From positions 1 to 29,904 of IMG/VR virus record IMGVR_UViG_3300021961_000427: a stretch of 29,904 nucleotides of DNA; one strand, 5' to 3'. Each line of letters opens with the position of its first letter. The stretch's first letter is position 1. This stretch comes from a virus. Of this stretch, positions 1-5,854 are shown in pieces. A model generated the notes under the pieces. The model worked only from the letters and a program-made list of their open reading frames with translations. It was not told the origin of the DNA and did not search any database. A program made the translations under genes and the position numbers.

Positions 1-114
1 GTTGTCAAGGTTCAGCGTAGCCCGTTGGCCGAGGCCCCCTCCCCTCCTGTGGCCTCTGTGTGCCTCTGTGCGGGCTTTTTAAGGCTTGGGATTGGGGTTC
101 TCGAGTGTTGCGGG
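1..114. other. non-coding left edge with short direct repeat
   Basis: No gene could be supported between the HNH stop codon and the left edge. The stretch holds a 9-bp direct repeat, gcctctgtg at 52-60 and 62-70, spaced by one helical turn. On the minus strand a purine-rich tract (near 36-51) could be a ribosome binding site for a gene beyond the edge, and a TTGACA hexamer lies at 3-8, but no matching -10 is visible inside the window. Function unknown. Confidence 0.3.
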
Positions 115-504
115 CTAGTGGCTGCTGTGTGGGCTGTGTGATGGTGGTGGTTGTGTTCTCGAGCTTTGCTGGGCTTCTTTGGCCCTAGCCCTGTCGTGAG
201 TGGCGGCTTTGCTGCTGTTGCAGGATCGGCAGAGGATGCCGAGGTCGTGGTCGACGACTAGGTCGGTGGCTGAATGGGGGCCGTGGCCTGGGTAGTTGGG
301 CATTGTCCAGCCTGGGCAGTAGTAGCCGTTGAGGTTGATCCACTCGAGGCGGAGCTGTTGCGAGTAATGGCGCCAACCTCCGGCGTACTCCTCCCTTGGG
401 GGCCTAGCCTTGTATCGGCCCCGTTCATATGCCCGTCGGCATGGTTCGCAGCGTGTGGGGTTAGGGGTAGGCCCCCCGCATTTAATGCATGGTCGTTGTG
501 GCAT
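115..504 (-). CDS. HNH endonuclease-like protein with N-terminal zinc ribbon
   Basis: This 129-aa protein starts at the ATG at 504, which is preceded by AAGGA at good spacing; a longer reading from 579 overlaps the primase gene and adds only low-complexity sequence. Cys6, Cys9, Cys19 and Cys22 form a probable zinc ribbon. The HNH core is at about residues 60-105: YYCPGW, then VVDHD (85-87) and LCRSCNSSK (91-99). The usual second cysteine of the first knuckle is replaced by Trp66, and the spacing between DHD and the LCxxCN motif is very short, so the core is compact or partly degenerate. The C-terminal 25 residues are Ser/Pro/His-rich. HNH proteins of phages nick or cut DNA during packaging or recombination, or act as homing nucleases; which applies here is not shown. 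It is the last gene of the left operon in this window. Confidence 0.75.
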   Translation of the reverse strand: MPQRPCIKCGGPTPNPTRCEPCRRAYERGRYKARPPREEYAGGWRHYSQQLRLEWINLNGYYCPGWTMPNYPGHGPHSATDLVVDHDLGILCRSCNSSKAATHDRARAKEAQQSSRTQPPPSHSPHSSH

Positions 505-520
505 TGGGGTTCCTTGGGGT

Positions 521-2680
521 TTAGAAGGGGCCGGTTGTTTGGGTGGCTGCTGGGGTCTCGGGTGCGTGCGTCCCTTCATAGGGACGCTCGCGGCCCGTTT
601 GACTCGGGCTTGCCGCGGCGGATTGGTGGTCGGGTGCGGCGGGGTTTTGTGTGGCTGTGACGTGGGGTTTTGTTACCGCGGCGGATGGGGCGGGGTTTTG
701 GGGGGGCGCGGCGGGCTGTCGCGGCGGAGTTGGTGCGGCGGAGGGGTTTTCACCGCGGCCGCCGCGGTTGTCTTCTGTGGTTGTGGTGGTGATGCCGGCT
801 CTGAGTCGCATGGTTTCTTCGCTTCTGGCAGCGAGTTTTCTGAACTCGACGGCTGTGCGGATGCGTTTGTCTGACATTTTGTGTTCGGTGGCTCTGATGA
901 TTGCGCTTGCGTTGCGCGCGCTTATTTCGATTGGGATGTTGAGGGTGTCGAGGAGGTCGGCGTCTTGCCTAGTGCCGTCGGGCCATTGTTGGTCTTGGGC
1001 GTCGATGATGTAGTCGTGGCCGTGATCGGTTTCGATGCGTCGGATCTTGAGGTCGGCTGGCACCCAGGAGATTCTCGAGTGGGTGCGTTGGAGGCGGATG
1101 CCGTCGCCTTTTTGGGTGTTGGTTCGGGAGAGCTGCCAGACGATGTCGACGTCGTCGGCTTTGGCACTCGAGCCTCTCATGCCTTTTTCGACGGCTTTGC
1201 CGGAGTGGTCGGTGCGGAGGACTGCGATGCCTCGGGCTTTGAGTGAGAGTCCGGTGTGTCGGTAGAAGGCTCGGACTGTGTCTGCTCGGTCTTCGTCGCC
1301 TTCGACGGCTCGGCCGAATGTGTCGACGACGACGAGTTGGGCTTGGGTTTGGTCGCAGAGGTGGAGGAGGGCGGTGGCTCCGTCGATGGTGTCGAGGGGT
1401 GGGAGGGATGGGAGGAGGGCGTAGTGGAGGTGGGTGAGGTCGTCTTGGGGTCCGTAGCCGAGGTCTGTGAGTCGTTCGATGAGGTCGTCTTCGGTCATTT
1501 CGTAGTCGAGGTAGAGGACGTTTGTGGGGGTGGCTCGGGTTTGTCCGAGGATGCGTCCGCCGGTGGCGAGGGCTGCGACGATGGCGAGGGTGATGGTGGA
1601 TTTGCCGGCTTTGGCTGGGGCGTAGAGGGCGATGGCTCGGCCTTTGGGGATGATGGGTTCGGCGAGCCATTCTTCTTCTGGGCGGTCGTCGGTCCAGAGT
1701 TTCTGCCAGTCGACTAGGTGGGCGAGTTCGATGCGGTTCTCGATGGTGTGTTCGATGGGTGGTGGGGTGATGAGTTGGGTTGCGAAGTAGTCGGTGAGTT
1801 CGTTGTCTTTCTGCGCCAGGAGTTGTGTGGCTGCTGCTGAGCGGTCTCCGTTGTGGTGTCGACAGGCGTGATAACCGAAGCGTGAATAGGAGCCTTCTGG
1901 GAGCCATGGGAGGCTGCTGGTGAAGACTGTGAGGATGTCTCGGCCTTCATGGCCGACGGTGGCTGAGATGCCGTCTCGAGGGTCTTTGCCTGGTCGGGTC
2001 CATTGGGTTTCTCCGGTGGGGAGTGTGGCGGTGAGTGTCCAGCCGTCTTGGGTGAGGAGTTGTGTCCAGGTGGTGGTGTTGTTGTAGTGGGCGGCGATGG
2101 AGTCGTCTCCGTTGGACATGACTGGCGGCGGTGTGCTTGAGGGTGTGGGTGCTGGTGGGGTGAGTAGTTCGAGGAGCCAGGTGGGGGCGTCGGCGATCGT
2201 GTCGCAGCTGTCGTCCCATTGGTAGGTGTTGCCGTTGGGGTGGAGGGTTGGGGGTGCGACGATTTGTCCGCCGATGCCTCGGATGTCCAAGCCTGGTCCG
2301 AGTCGTCGGCCGGCGTCGTTGCGGATTTCGAGGTGGGTGGGGTAGTTGAAGAGGAGGTGCCAGCCGCCGGAGCCGGTGATGGAGGTGAGTGTGGGTGGGA
2401 GTGGGCCGTGGATGGTTTCGAGGTCGTGGAGGGTTTCGTCGCCGGCTTTGCTGTCGGTGATGTCGACGTCGAGGACGAAGATGCCGGTTTCTGGGCCGGT
2501 GGCGATGCCGATTCCGTAGCCTTGGTAGGGGCCGGTGAACCATTCGGTGATGGTGTCGGGGTTTGCTGTGGCTTCGTTTTGCCAGGCGAGGAGTGCCGGT
2601 CTTTTCTCGCCTGGTCGGATGGGGACGACACGCCAGCCGCGTTGGGCGTAGTCGAGTGCTGTCGGGAGCGTTTCGGTCAT
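521..2680 (-). CDS. primase-polymerase / RepA-like AAA helicase fusion
   Basis: A 719-aa replication protein. Residues 1-175 form a bifunctional primase/polymerase (archaeo-eukaryotic primase superfamily) domain: catalytic VLDVDI with Asp71 and Asp73, GSGGWH with His108, and LDIRG with Asp132. A middle region (200-290) ends in an FGYHACRHHNGD segment typical of these fusions. Residues 340-550 are a RecA-like ATPase of the RepA/AAA_25 type, with Walker A APAKAGKST (354-362) and Walker B LVVVD (449-453). The final 95 residues are Pro/Ala/Thr-rich and probably disordered. By family, it should synthesise primers and unwind DNA at the phage fork. Its ATG overlaps the upstream stop as ATGA. No separate DNA polymerase is visible in the window. 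Confidence 0.92.
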   Translation of the reverse strand: MTETLPTALDYAQRGWRVVPIRPGEKRPALLAWQNEATANPDTITEWFTGPYQGYGIGIATGPETGIFVLDVDITDSKAGDETLHDLETIHGPLPPTLTSITGSGGWHLLFNYPTHLEIRNDAGRRLGPGLDIRGIGGQIVAPPTLHPNGNTYQWDDSCDTIADAPTWLLELLTPPAPTPSSTPPPVMSNGDDSIAAHYNNTTTWTQLLTQDGWTLTATLPTGETQWTRPGKDPRDGISATVGHEGRDILTVFTSSLPWLPEGSYSRFGYHACRHHNGDRSAAATQLLAQKDNELTDYFATQLITPPPIEHTIENRIELAHLVDWQKLWTDDRPEEEWLAEPIIPKGRAIALYAPAKAGKSTITLAIVAALATGGRILGQTRATPTNVLYLDYEMTEDDLIERLTDLGYGPQDDLTHLHYALLPSLPPLDTIDGATALLHLCDQTQAQLVVVDTFGRAVEGDEDRADTVRAFYRHTGLSLKARGIAVLRTDHSGKAVEKGMRGSSAKADDVDIVWQLSRTNTQKGDGIRLQRTHSRISWVPADLKIRRIETDHGHDYIIDAQDQQWPDGTRQDADLLDTLNIPIEISARNASAIIRATEHKMSDKRIRTAVEFRKLAARSEETMRLRAGITTTTTEDNRGGRGENPSAAPTPPRQPAAPPQNPAPSAAVTKPHVTATQNPAAPDHQSAAASPSQTGRERPYEGTHAPETPAATQTTGPF

Positions 2681-2874
2681 TGTTGGCTGAAGTCCATTCC
2701 GGTGGTGTCTTCAATGGCGGCCATGAGTTCCATCATTCCGGACAGGTATTTGGCGTTCGCTTCACAGAGGAGTTGAATGAGGGCGATGGCGTGGGCGAGG
2801 TCTTCGTCGAGGGTTTCGAGGTTGGGCCAGTACCGTTGGTTCTTCAATGCTTGGAGGATGTCGTCGGGTGTCAT
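2677..2874 (-). CDS. small helical protein of unknown function
   Basis: A 65-aa protein starting at the ATG at 2874 (ATGA overlap with the upstream gene) and ending in an ATGA overlap with the primase-helicase. The frame stays open upstream, but that part lies inside the previous gene. It is predicted mostly helical, with an acidic first half and a Met-rich stretch (SGMMELMAAIE) near residues 45-54. I do not recognise a family. Being wedged between DNA-binding proteins and the primase-helicase suggests a replication or regulatory accessory, but this rests on position only. Confidence 0.7.
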   Translation of the reverse strand: MTPDDILQALKNQRYWPNLETLDEDLAHAIALIQLLCEANAKYLSGMMELMAAIEDTTGMDFSQQ

Positions 2875-3215
2875 GCTACTTTCTCCTTGTCGAGGTAGGC
2901 GTCGATCCAGTCGATCCAGATCATGGCTGGGTGGAGGCCGAGGCGTATGGCGGCACGGTCGGCGAGTGGGTCGGTGAGTCCACGAACAGCAGCTCGATGC
3001 AGCGTTCGGGCTGGGATGCCGGTTCGGACTGCGAGTTCGATGTAGGTGTGAGTGTCGGCTGCTTGAAACAGCGGCTCGAGAGGCCAGTAGAGAACTCCTG
3101 GTTGTTGTAGGTGTTGCCTGGCACGGTATTGCCGATCGGATTCGGCTTTGGCTTTGCGGCATGGGTCGCAGCGACAGCGATGGTAGGTGTAGCCGGTACG
3201 AGTTCCGTGTCTCAT
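2871..3215 (-). CDS. HGT/CRC-motif DNA-binding-like protein
   Basis: A 114-aa protein starting at the ATG at 3215 (ATGA overlap). The N-terminus carries HGTRTGYTYHRCRCDPC: His3 and Cys14, Cys16, Cys19 could hold a metal. Behind a basic helix, residues 58-80 read like a helix-turn-helix (YIELAVRTGIPARTLHRAA). The same HGT-x3-Y-x(3,4)-CRC-x2-C motif recurs in its upstream neighbour (3212-3802) and at the C-terminus of the WhiB protein (7706-8059). I do not know a named family for the motif. A sequence-specific DNA-binding role is inferred from the HTH-like segment and basic charge. Confidence 0.75.
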   Translation of the reverse strand: MRHGTRTGYTYHRCRCDPCRKAKAESDRQYRARQHLQQPGVLYWPLEPLFQAADTHTYIELAVRTGIPARTLHRAAVRGLTDPLADRAAIRLGLHPAMIWIDWIDAYLDKEKVA

Positions 3216-3802
3216 GCGTTGACCTGTCGGTAGCGTCGCTGCCGTTCTGCGGCGATGCGTCGATCCTCGAGGATGCGGAACATGGCTCGATGGTGGAGCT
3301 GCTGCACTGCTCGAGCTTGCCTGGCGGTAACGGTTCGCCGGCCGAGTTGCAGCACCGGTGTTTTGGCTTGAGAGCCAAGTTCCTTCGCGATCGCAGTCTT
3401 GGTCCATCCGTTTTTCAACAGGTCGTTGATGAGTTTCCAAGTGGGTTTGGCGTCGACGCGCGCACCGTCGGCGGCTTTGGATCGGCCGACAGCGAGGATC
3501 TTGTCGGCTGTTGTCGGACGGATCTTGGTGACTGTGCCTTTGCGGATCTTCCAGATGGTGGTGACGGAGATGCCGGTTTCGGCGTGGATTTGTCGTTTGC
3601 CCACTCCGACTTTGCTGAGCCAGTGCAGGTGTTGTCGTGTTTCGGTGGCGTCGATAAACGCTGGCCGGGGGTCTTCGATGCCGAATTGAACGCGCCGCTC
3701 ATGTCGGTCACGCTCACGCTGGTAGAGCCGGTTGGCTTCGGTGCAGGGCTGGCATCGGCATTTCTCGATGACGTATTTGACGCGTGTGCCGTGTTGTCTC
3801 AT
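3212..3802 (-). CDS. CRC-motif protein with putative helix-turn-helix segments
   Basis: A 196-aa basic protein starting at the ATG at 3802, which overlaps the upstream stop as ATGA. The N-terminus has HGTRVKY followed by CRCQPC (His4, Cys15, Cys17, Cys20), a probable metal-binding knuckle. Two HTH-like stretches follow: about 67-90 (KRQIHAETGISVTTIWKIRK) and 123-145 (LINDLLKNGWTKTAIAKELG). The C-terminal third is Arg/Gln-rich and helical. It resembles resolvase-type or regulatory HTH proteins of actinophages but lacks a recognisable catalytic domain. It is probably a DNA-binding regulator or replication accessory; the target is unknown. Confidence 0.75.
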   Translation of the reverse strand: MRQHGTRVKYVIEKCRCQPCTEANRLYQRERDRHERRVQFGIEDPRPAFIDATETRQHLHWLSKVGVGKRQIHAETGISVTTIWKIRKGTVTKIRPTTADKILAVGRSKAADGARVDAKPTWKLINDLLKNGWTKTAIAKELGSQAKTPVLQLGRRTVTARQARAVQQLHHRAMFRILEDRRIAAERQRRYRQVNA

Positions 3803-3972
3803 CGGCCGGTGAGGGTCCACCAGGCGGTGAGGGCTTGGCAGGCTGGGCAGGATGAGCCGTGATGATGGCGGTGGAGTTTGATGAGTTCGGCTTCGAGGTT
3901 TTTGCCGGCGGTGATGAGTTGGCCGAGTTCTTGGATGGTGATGTCGGCTTGGGTGTCGGGGGTGATGGTCAT
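3799..3972 (-). CDS. small CxxC protein
   Basis: A 57-aa protein. The ATG at 3972 has GGAG (minus strand, about 3980-3983) at proper spacing. It contains a helical region followed by LHRHHHGSSCPACQA (residues 33-47), where His residues and Cys42/Cys45 could bind a metal. No family is recognised. It overlaps the downstream gene as ATGA and sits next to another tiny zinc-ribbon gene, so it is one of a series of small putative metal-binding proteins in this operon. Confidence 0.65.
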   Translation of the reverse strand: MTITPDTQADITIQELGQLITAGKNLEAELIKLHRHHHGSSCPACQALTAWWTLTGR

Positions 3973-4133
3973 TAGCAGTCTCCGTGATGGTCTGGGATGG
4001 TGGTGATGGTTGTGATGATGGTGCGGCATTGGTTGCAGCGGTAGGTGAGTCGGTCGCGTGTCCGGCCGTCATGTGCGAACTGTTCGAGGGGTAGTTCGAG
4101 GCGGCAGAGCGCGCAGCGTTTCGTGTCGGTCAT
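3972..4133 (-). CDS. 53-aa zinc-ribbon protein
   Basis: A very short gene from the ATG at 4133 to TAA at 3972-3974. Both ends are coupled: its start overlaps the upstream stop as ATGA, and its stop shares a base with the next ATG. Two CxxC knuckles (Cys7/Cys10 and Cys33/Cys36) flank a LELPLEQFAHD segment. This CxxC...PLExF...CxxC layout resembles the small zinc modules found in front of phage endonuclease VII-like and HNH nucleases, but no nuclease residues follow. Possibly a stand-alone zinc adaptor binding nucleic acid or protein. Confidence 0.7.
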   Translation of the reverse strand: MTDTKRCALCRLELPLEQFAHDGRTRDRLTYRCNQCRTIITTITTIPDHHGDC

Positions 4134-4357
4134 CGCCCGACCGCCTTACGCAGGTTGATTTCCAACTGTTCGATCCGTGCCTGCATCTCGTCGATTTTCC
4201 ACACAAGATCGACAATCACCCAATTCGTTTCAAGCCCACGCAACCCGACAATCTCAGCGTCAACTGCTTCGACAAACAGGTCGTGCCTACCAACGTTAGG
4301 GTTACCAACGCGTTCGGTGATCTCTTGCATCCGTTGACTGATTGGCCACTTGTTCAT
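4130..4357 (-). CDS. small coiled-coil protein
   Basis: A 75-aa protein. I choose the ATG at 4357 because it overlaps the stop of the Rpf-like gene as TGATG; an in-frame ATG at 4402 would add 15 residues inside that gene. The C-terminal 30 residues (VDLVWKIDEMQARIEQLEIN and following) form a likely coiled coil. The middle contains a hydrophobic helix. No family is recognised and no function is proposed. Confidence 0.65.
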   Translation of the reverse strand: MNKWPISQRMQEITERVGNPNVGRHDLFVEAVDAEIVGLRGLETNWVIVDLVWKIDEMQARIEQLEINLRKAVGR

Positions 4358-4875
4358 CACAGCCACCCGAACTTCCTCGAACATCCCGGCCATGCTCCCC
4401 AACCTGAGACTGCGAGGGTGCGTTCGGCAACGTCGATCTGCTGTTCACGACTCGCGAGGTAGGCGTCGGGGGCGTAGTCGAGGCCACCCATCGCGCGCCA
4501 GGTGCCGATGTGGAACATGAGGCCACCGGAGAAGCCGCCGGCGACTGGCGGATAATGCCAGTTCCCTCCGGCTTCGCATTGGGCGAGCTGGTCCCAGCGG
4601 TCATCGCCTGGTTGCGATGCCGCTGGGCCAGCTGCTGGGGCCGCCGCCGATCTAGTCGTAGTGGTGGTGATGGAGGTGAGGTACTGCTCGAGGTTGGCGA
4701 GAGCTGCGCCTGCGTTGGTGGTGAAGTCGTAGCCGTTGCCGATGTCGATCGCTTGGTCGAGGGTTGCTGGTTCGGTCGGTTGTGCGGCTGTGTCGTTGTC
4801 GCAGCGGAGGGCTGCGGCGAGTATCAGGGCGACGAGGGCGATTCCGATGGCTGCTCGGAGTGCGGTTGCATCCAT
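4357..4875 (-). CDS. Rpf-like (resuscitation-promoting factor) transglycosylase
   Basis: A 172-aa protein starting at the ATG at 4875 behind AGGAGA. Residues 7-24 are a membrane segment or signal anchor. A Thr/Ala/Pro-rich linker follows to residue 91. Residues 93-172 match the Rpf lytic transglycosylase domain: WDQLAQCEAGGNW with catalytic Glu101, GGLMFHIGTW, YAPDAYLASREQQIDVAE and GWGAWPGC. Cys100 and Cys165 would make the usual disulfide. By family it cleaves peptidoglycan outside the membrane, and actinobacterial Rpfs promote growth resumption. Here it sits in the replication/regulation operon, far from the endolysin and holin, so a role other than lysis is plausible. It overlaps the end of the small zinc-ribbon gene by about 50 bases. 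Confidence 0.88.
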   Translation of the reverse strand: MDATALRAAIGIALVALILAAALRCDNDTAAQPTEPATLDQAIDIGNGYDFTTNAGAALANLEQYLTSITTTTTRSAAAPAAGPAASQPGDDRWDQLAQCEAGGNWHYPPVAGGFSGGLMFHIGTWRAMGGLDYAPDAYLASREQQIDVAERTLAVSGWGAWPGCSRKFGWL

Positions 4876-4991
4876 GCTGTGGTTCTCCTGTTCGTTCGGG
4901 TGCATGACGCGCAGGCGACCTCGAGGGCTGGTCGTGGCGTCGTGTAGGTGGTGTGGCAGCGTGGGCAGTGCCAGTGGGTGTGGCCGGTCAC
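4824..4991 (-). CDS. 55-aa zinc-ribbon protein (GTG start)
   Basis: A short reading frame starting at the GTG at 4991 in a GTGA overlap with the upstream stop. HWHCPRC (Cys9, Cys12) and ACASC (Cys27, Cys30) form a compact two-knuckle zinc ribbon. The remaining 25 residues are polar and lie within the region that also encodes the Rpf signal anchor in another frame, so the overlap is long (about 52 bases). The stop-start coupling and paired CxxC make it credible, but the tail may be only tolerated overlap. Confidence 0.55.
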   Translation of the reverse strand: MTGHTHWHCPRCHTTYTTPRPALEVACASCTRTNRRTTAWMQPHSEQPSESPSSP

Positions 4992-5197
4992 TTGAGTGAT
5001 GCGGCTCGGTCGTAGATGGGGAATGGGACGTTGTCTGGGTCACGTCTCGTCCATGCTGCGAGTTTCTGGGCGATCTGGAAGGCGTCGGCGTGGTCGTGGG
5101 TGGTGGCGAGGGTGATGCGGTCGGCTCCCATGACGGCTTCGACGAGGAACAGGCGACGTGCCTGGTCGGTGCGGATGGTGAGGTGGGCTTTGTCCAT
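4988..5197 (-). CDS. small protein of unknown function
   Basis: A 69-aa protein from the ATG at 5197. The frame remains open upstream into the hairpin region, but the ATG follows a short leader directly after the hairpin. The sequence looks like a small alpha/beta fold: two strands (AHLTIRT, RLFLVEAV), then ITLATTHDHADAFQIAQKLA and a C-terminal tail. No ribosome binding site is strong. No family is recognised. Confidence 0.6.
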   Translation of the reverse strand: MDKAHLTIRTDQARRLFLVEAVMGADRITLATTHDHADAFQIAQKLAAWTRRDPDNVPFPIYDRAASLK

Positions 5198-5221
5198 GGT
5201 TCGGGCTTTCGAAGGTTGGGG

Positions 5222-5264
5222 TGATGCCCACCACACCAGGTTCGGGCCGGTGTGGTGGGCATCA
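5222..5264 (-). terminator. 16-bp perfect hairpin, probable terminator or processing site
   Basis: The arms tgatgcccaccacacc (5222-5237) and ggtgtggtgggcatca (5249-5264) pair perfectly around an 11-nt loop. It stands just downstream of the ribbon-helix-helix gene and about 25 bases before the next start. No T-run follows on the minus strand, as is common for actinobacterial intrinsic hairpins. It could attenuate transcription or protect a processed 3' end. Confidence 0.6.
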
Positions 5265-5267
5265 TGG

Positions 5268-5426
5268 TCAGGGTTGCGTGTCGGTCACCGGTTCAACCGT
5301 CGCGAGGAACATTTCGATGGCGCGTCTGAGGAACTCGGATCGTGTGATCGACAGGGTCTTGCAGACCTGGTCGATGTCGTCGATGAGTCCGAGGTCGAGT
5401 TGCGCGCCCACAAGTTTCTTGGTCAT
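5268..5426 (-). CDS. ribbon-helix-helix DNA-binding protein
   Basis: A 52-aa protein from the ATG at 5426, overlapping the SSB stop as ATGA. It shows the ribbon-helix-helix (Arc/MetJ/CopG) pattern: a short strand (LVGAQLDL, 5-12), helix A (LIDDIDQVCKTLS), then SITRSEFLRRAIEMFL (26-41) as the turn and helix B. Such proteins dimerise through the strand and bind operators or act as antitoxins or partition factors. With no toxin or ParA beside it, a phage transcriptional regulator is most likely. A perfect 16-bp hairpin follows directly. Confidence 0.8.
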   Translation of the reverse strand: MTKKLVGAQLDLGLIDDIDQVCKTLSITRSEFLRRAIEMFLATVEPVTDTQP

Positions 5427-5854
5427 CCGAGGAGATCCTCAGCTGAGATGGATGCCTGCTTGGGTGGCTGATACTGCGCCACATACTTCTTCGCAGGGTT
5501 CAGTCCCGGCTTCGAGGCTGGTTCGTCGGCAGCGTATTTGACTGCGAGGATTCCGCCGGCTTCGAGGTTCACACCAGCGTCGGTGAGTGCCTGCTTGATC
5601 GCGCTGAGCATGTATCCCTTGGCGAACAGGCGTGTCTCCTCTTGAGTGTCCTGGTCGATGCCGGTGAACACGAACTGCATCTTGGGTTTGCCGTCGGCCC
5701 AGGTGATGGGTTCGCCGGTGATGAAGTCGGTTTGCTGGGTCTGCTCGAGGCCGGTGATCTTGAGCTTGATGGTGTCGCCGAGGTTGGGGAACTTGGCGAT
5801 GGGTCCACCGGATTTGGTGGTGAGTGCCTGTGCGGCTTGGCTGTCGAATGTCAC
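5423..5854 (-). CDS. putative single-stranded DNA-binding protein
   Basis: A 143-aa protein starting at a GTG (5852-5854) in a GTGA overlap with the nuclease gene. It opens with an N-terminal strand-rich region (GDTIKLKITGLEQTQ, KMQFVFTGIDQ) typical of an OB-like fold. It ends in an acidic, hydrophobic tail (SAEDLLG), like the protein-interaction tail of SSBs. It resembles proteins annotated as SSB in actinophages located next to a RecB-like exonuclease. By context it would coat single strands made by the neighbouring nuclease. The assignment rests on fold pattern and neighbours, not on a catalytic signature. Confidence 0.65.
   Translation of the reverse strand: MTFDSQAAQALTTKSGGPIAKFPNLGDTIKLKITGLEQTQQTDFITGEPITWADGKPKMQFVFTGIDQDTQEETRLFAKGYMLSAIKQALTDAGVNLEAGGILAVKYAADEPASKPGLNPAKKYVAQYQPPKQASISAEDLLG

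Noticed and set aside
70-100. AT-rich patch at 76-84 considered as a terminator
   Set aside because: The bases around the T-run do not form a stable stem; only a weak partial palindrome.
5268-5426. RHH protein as antitoxin of a toxin-antitoxin pair
   Set aside because: Neither neighbour resembles a toxin; the next gene is separated by a hairpin and the previous one is the SSB-like gene.
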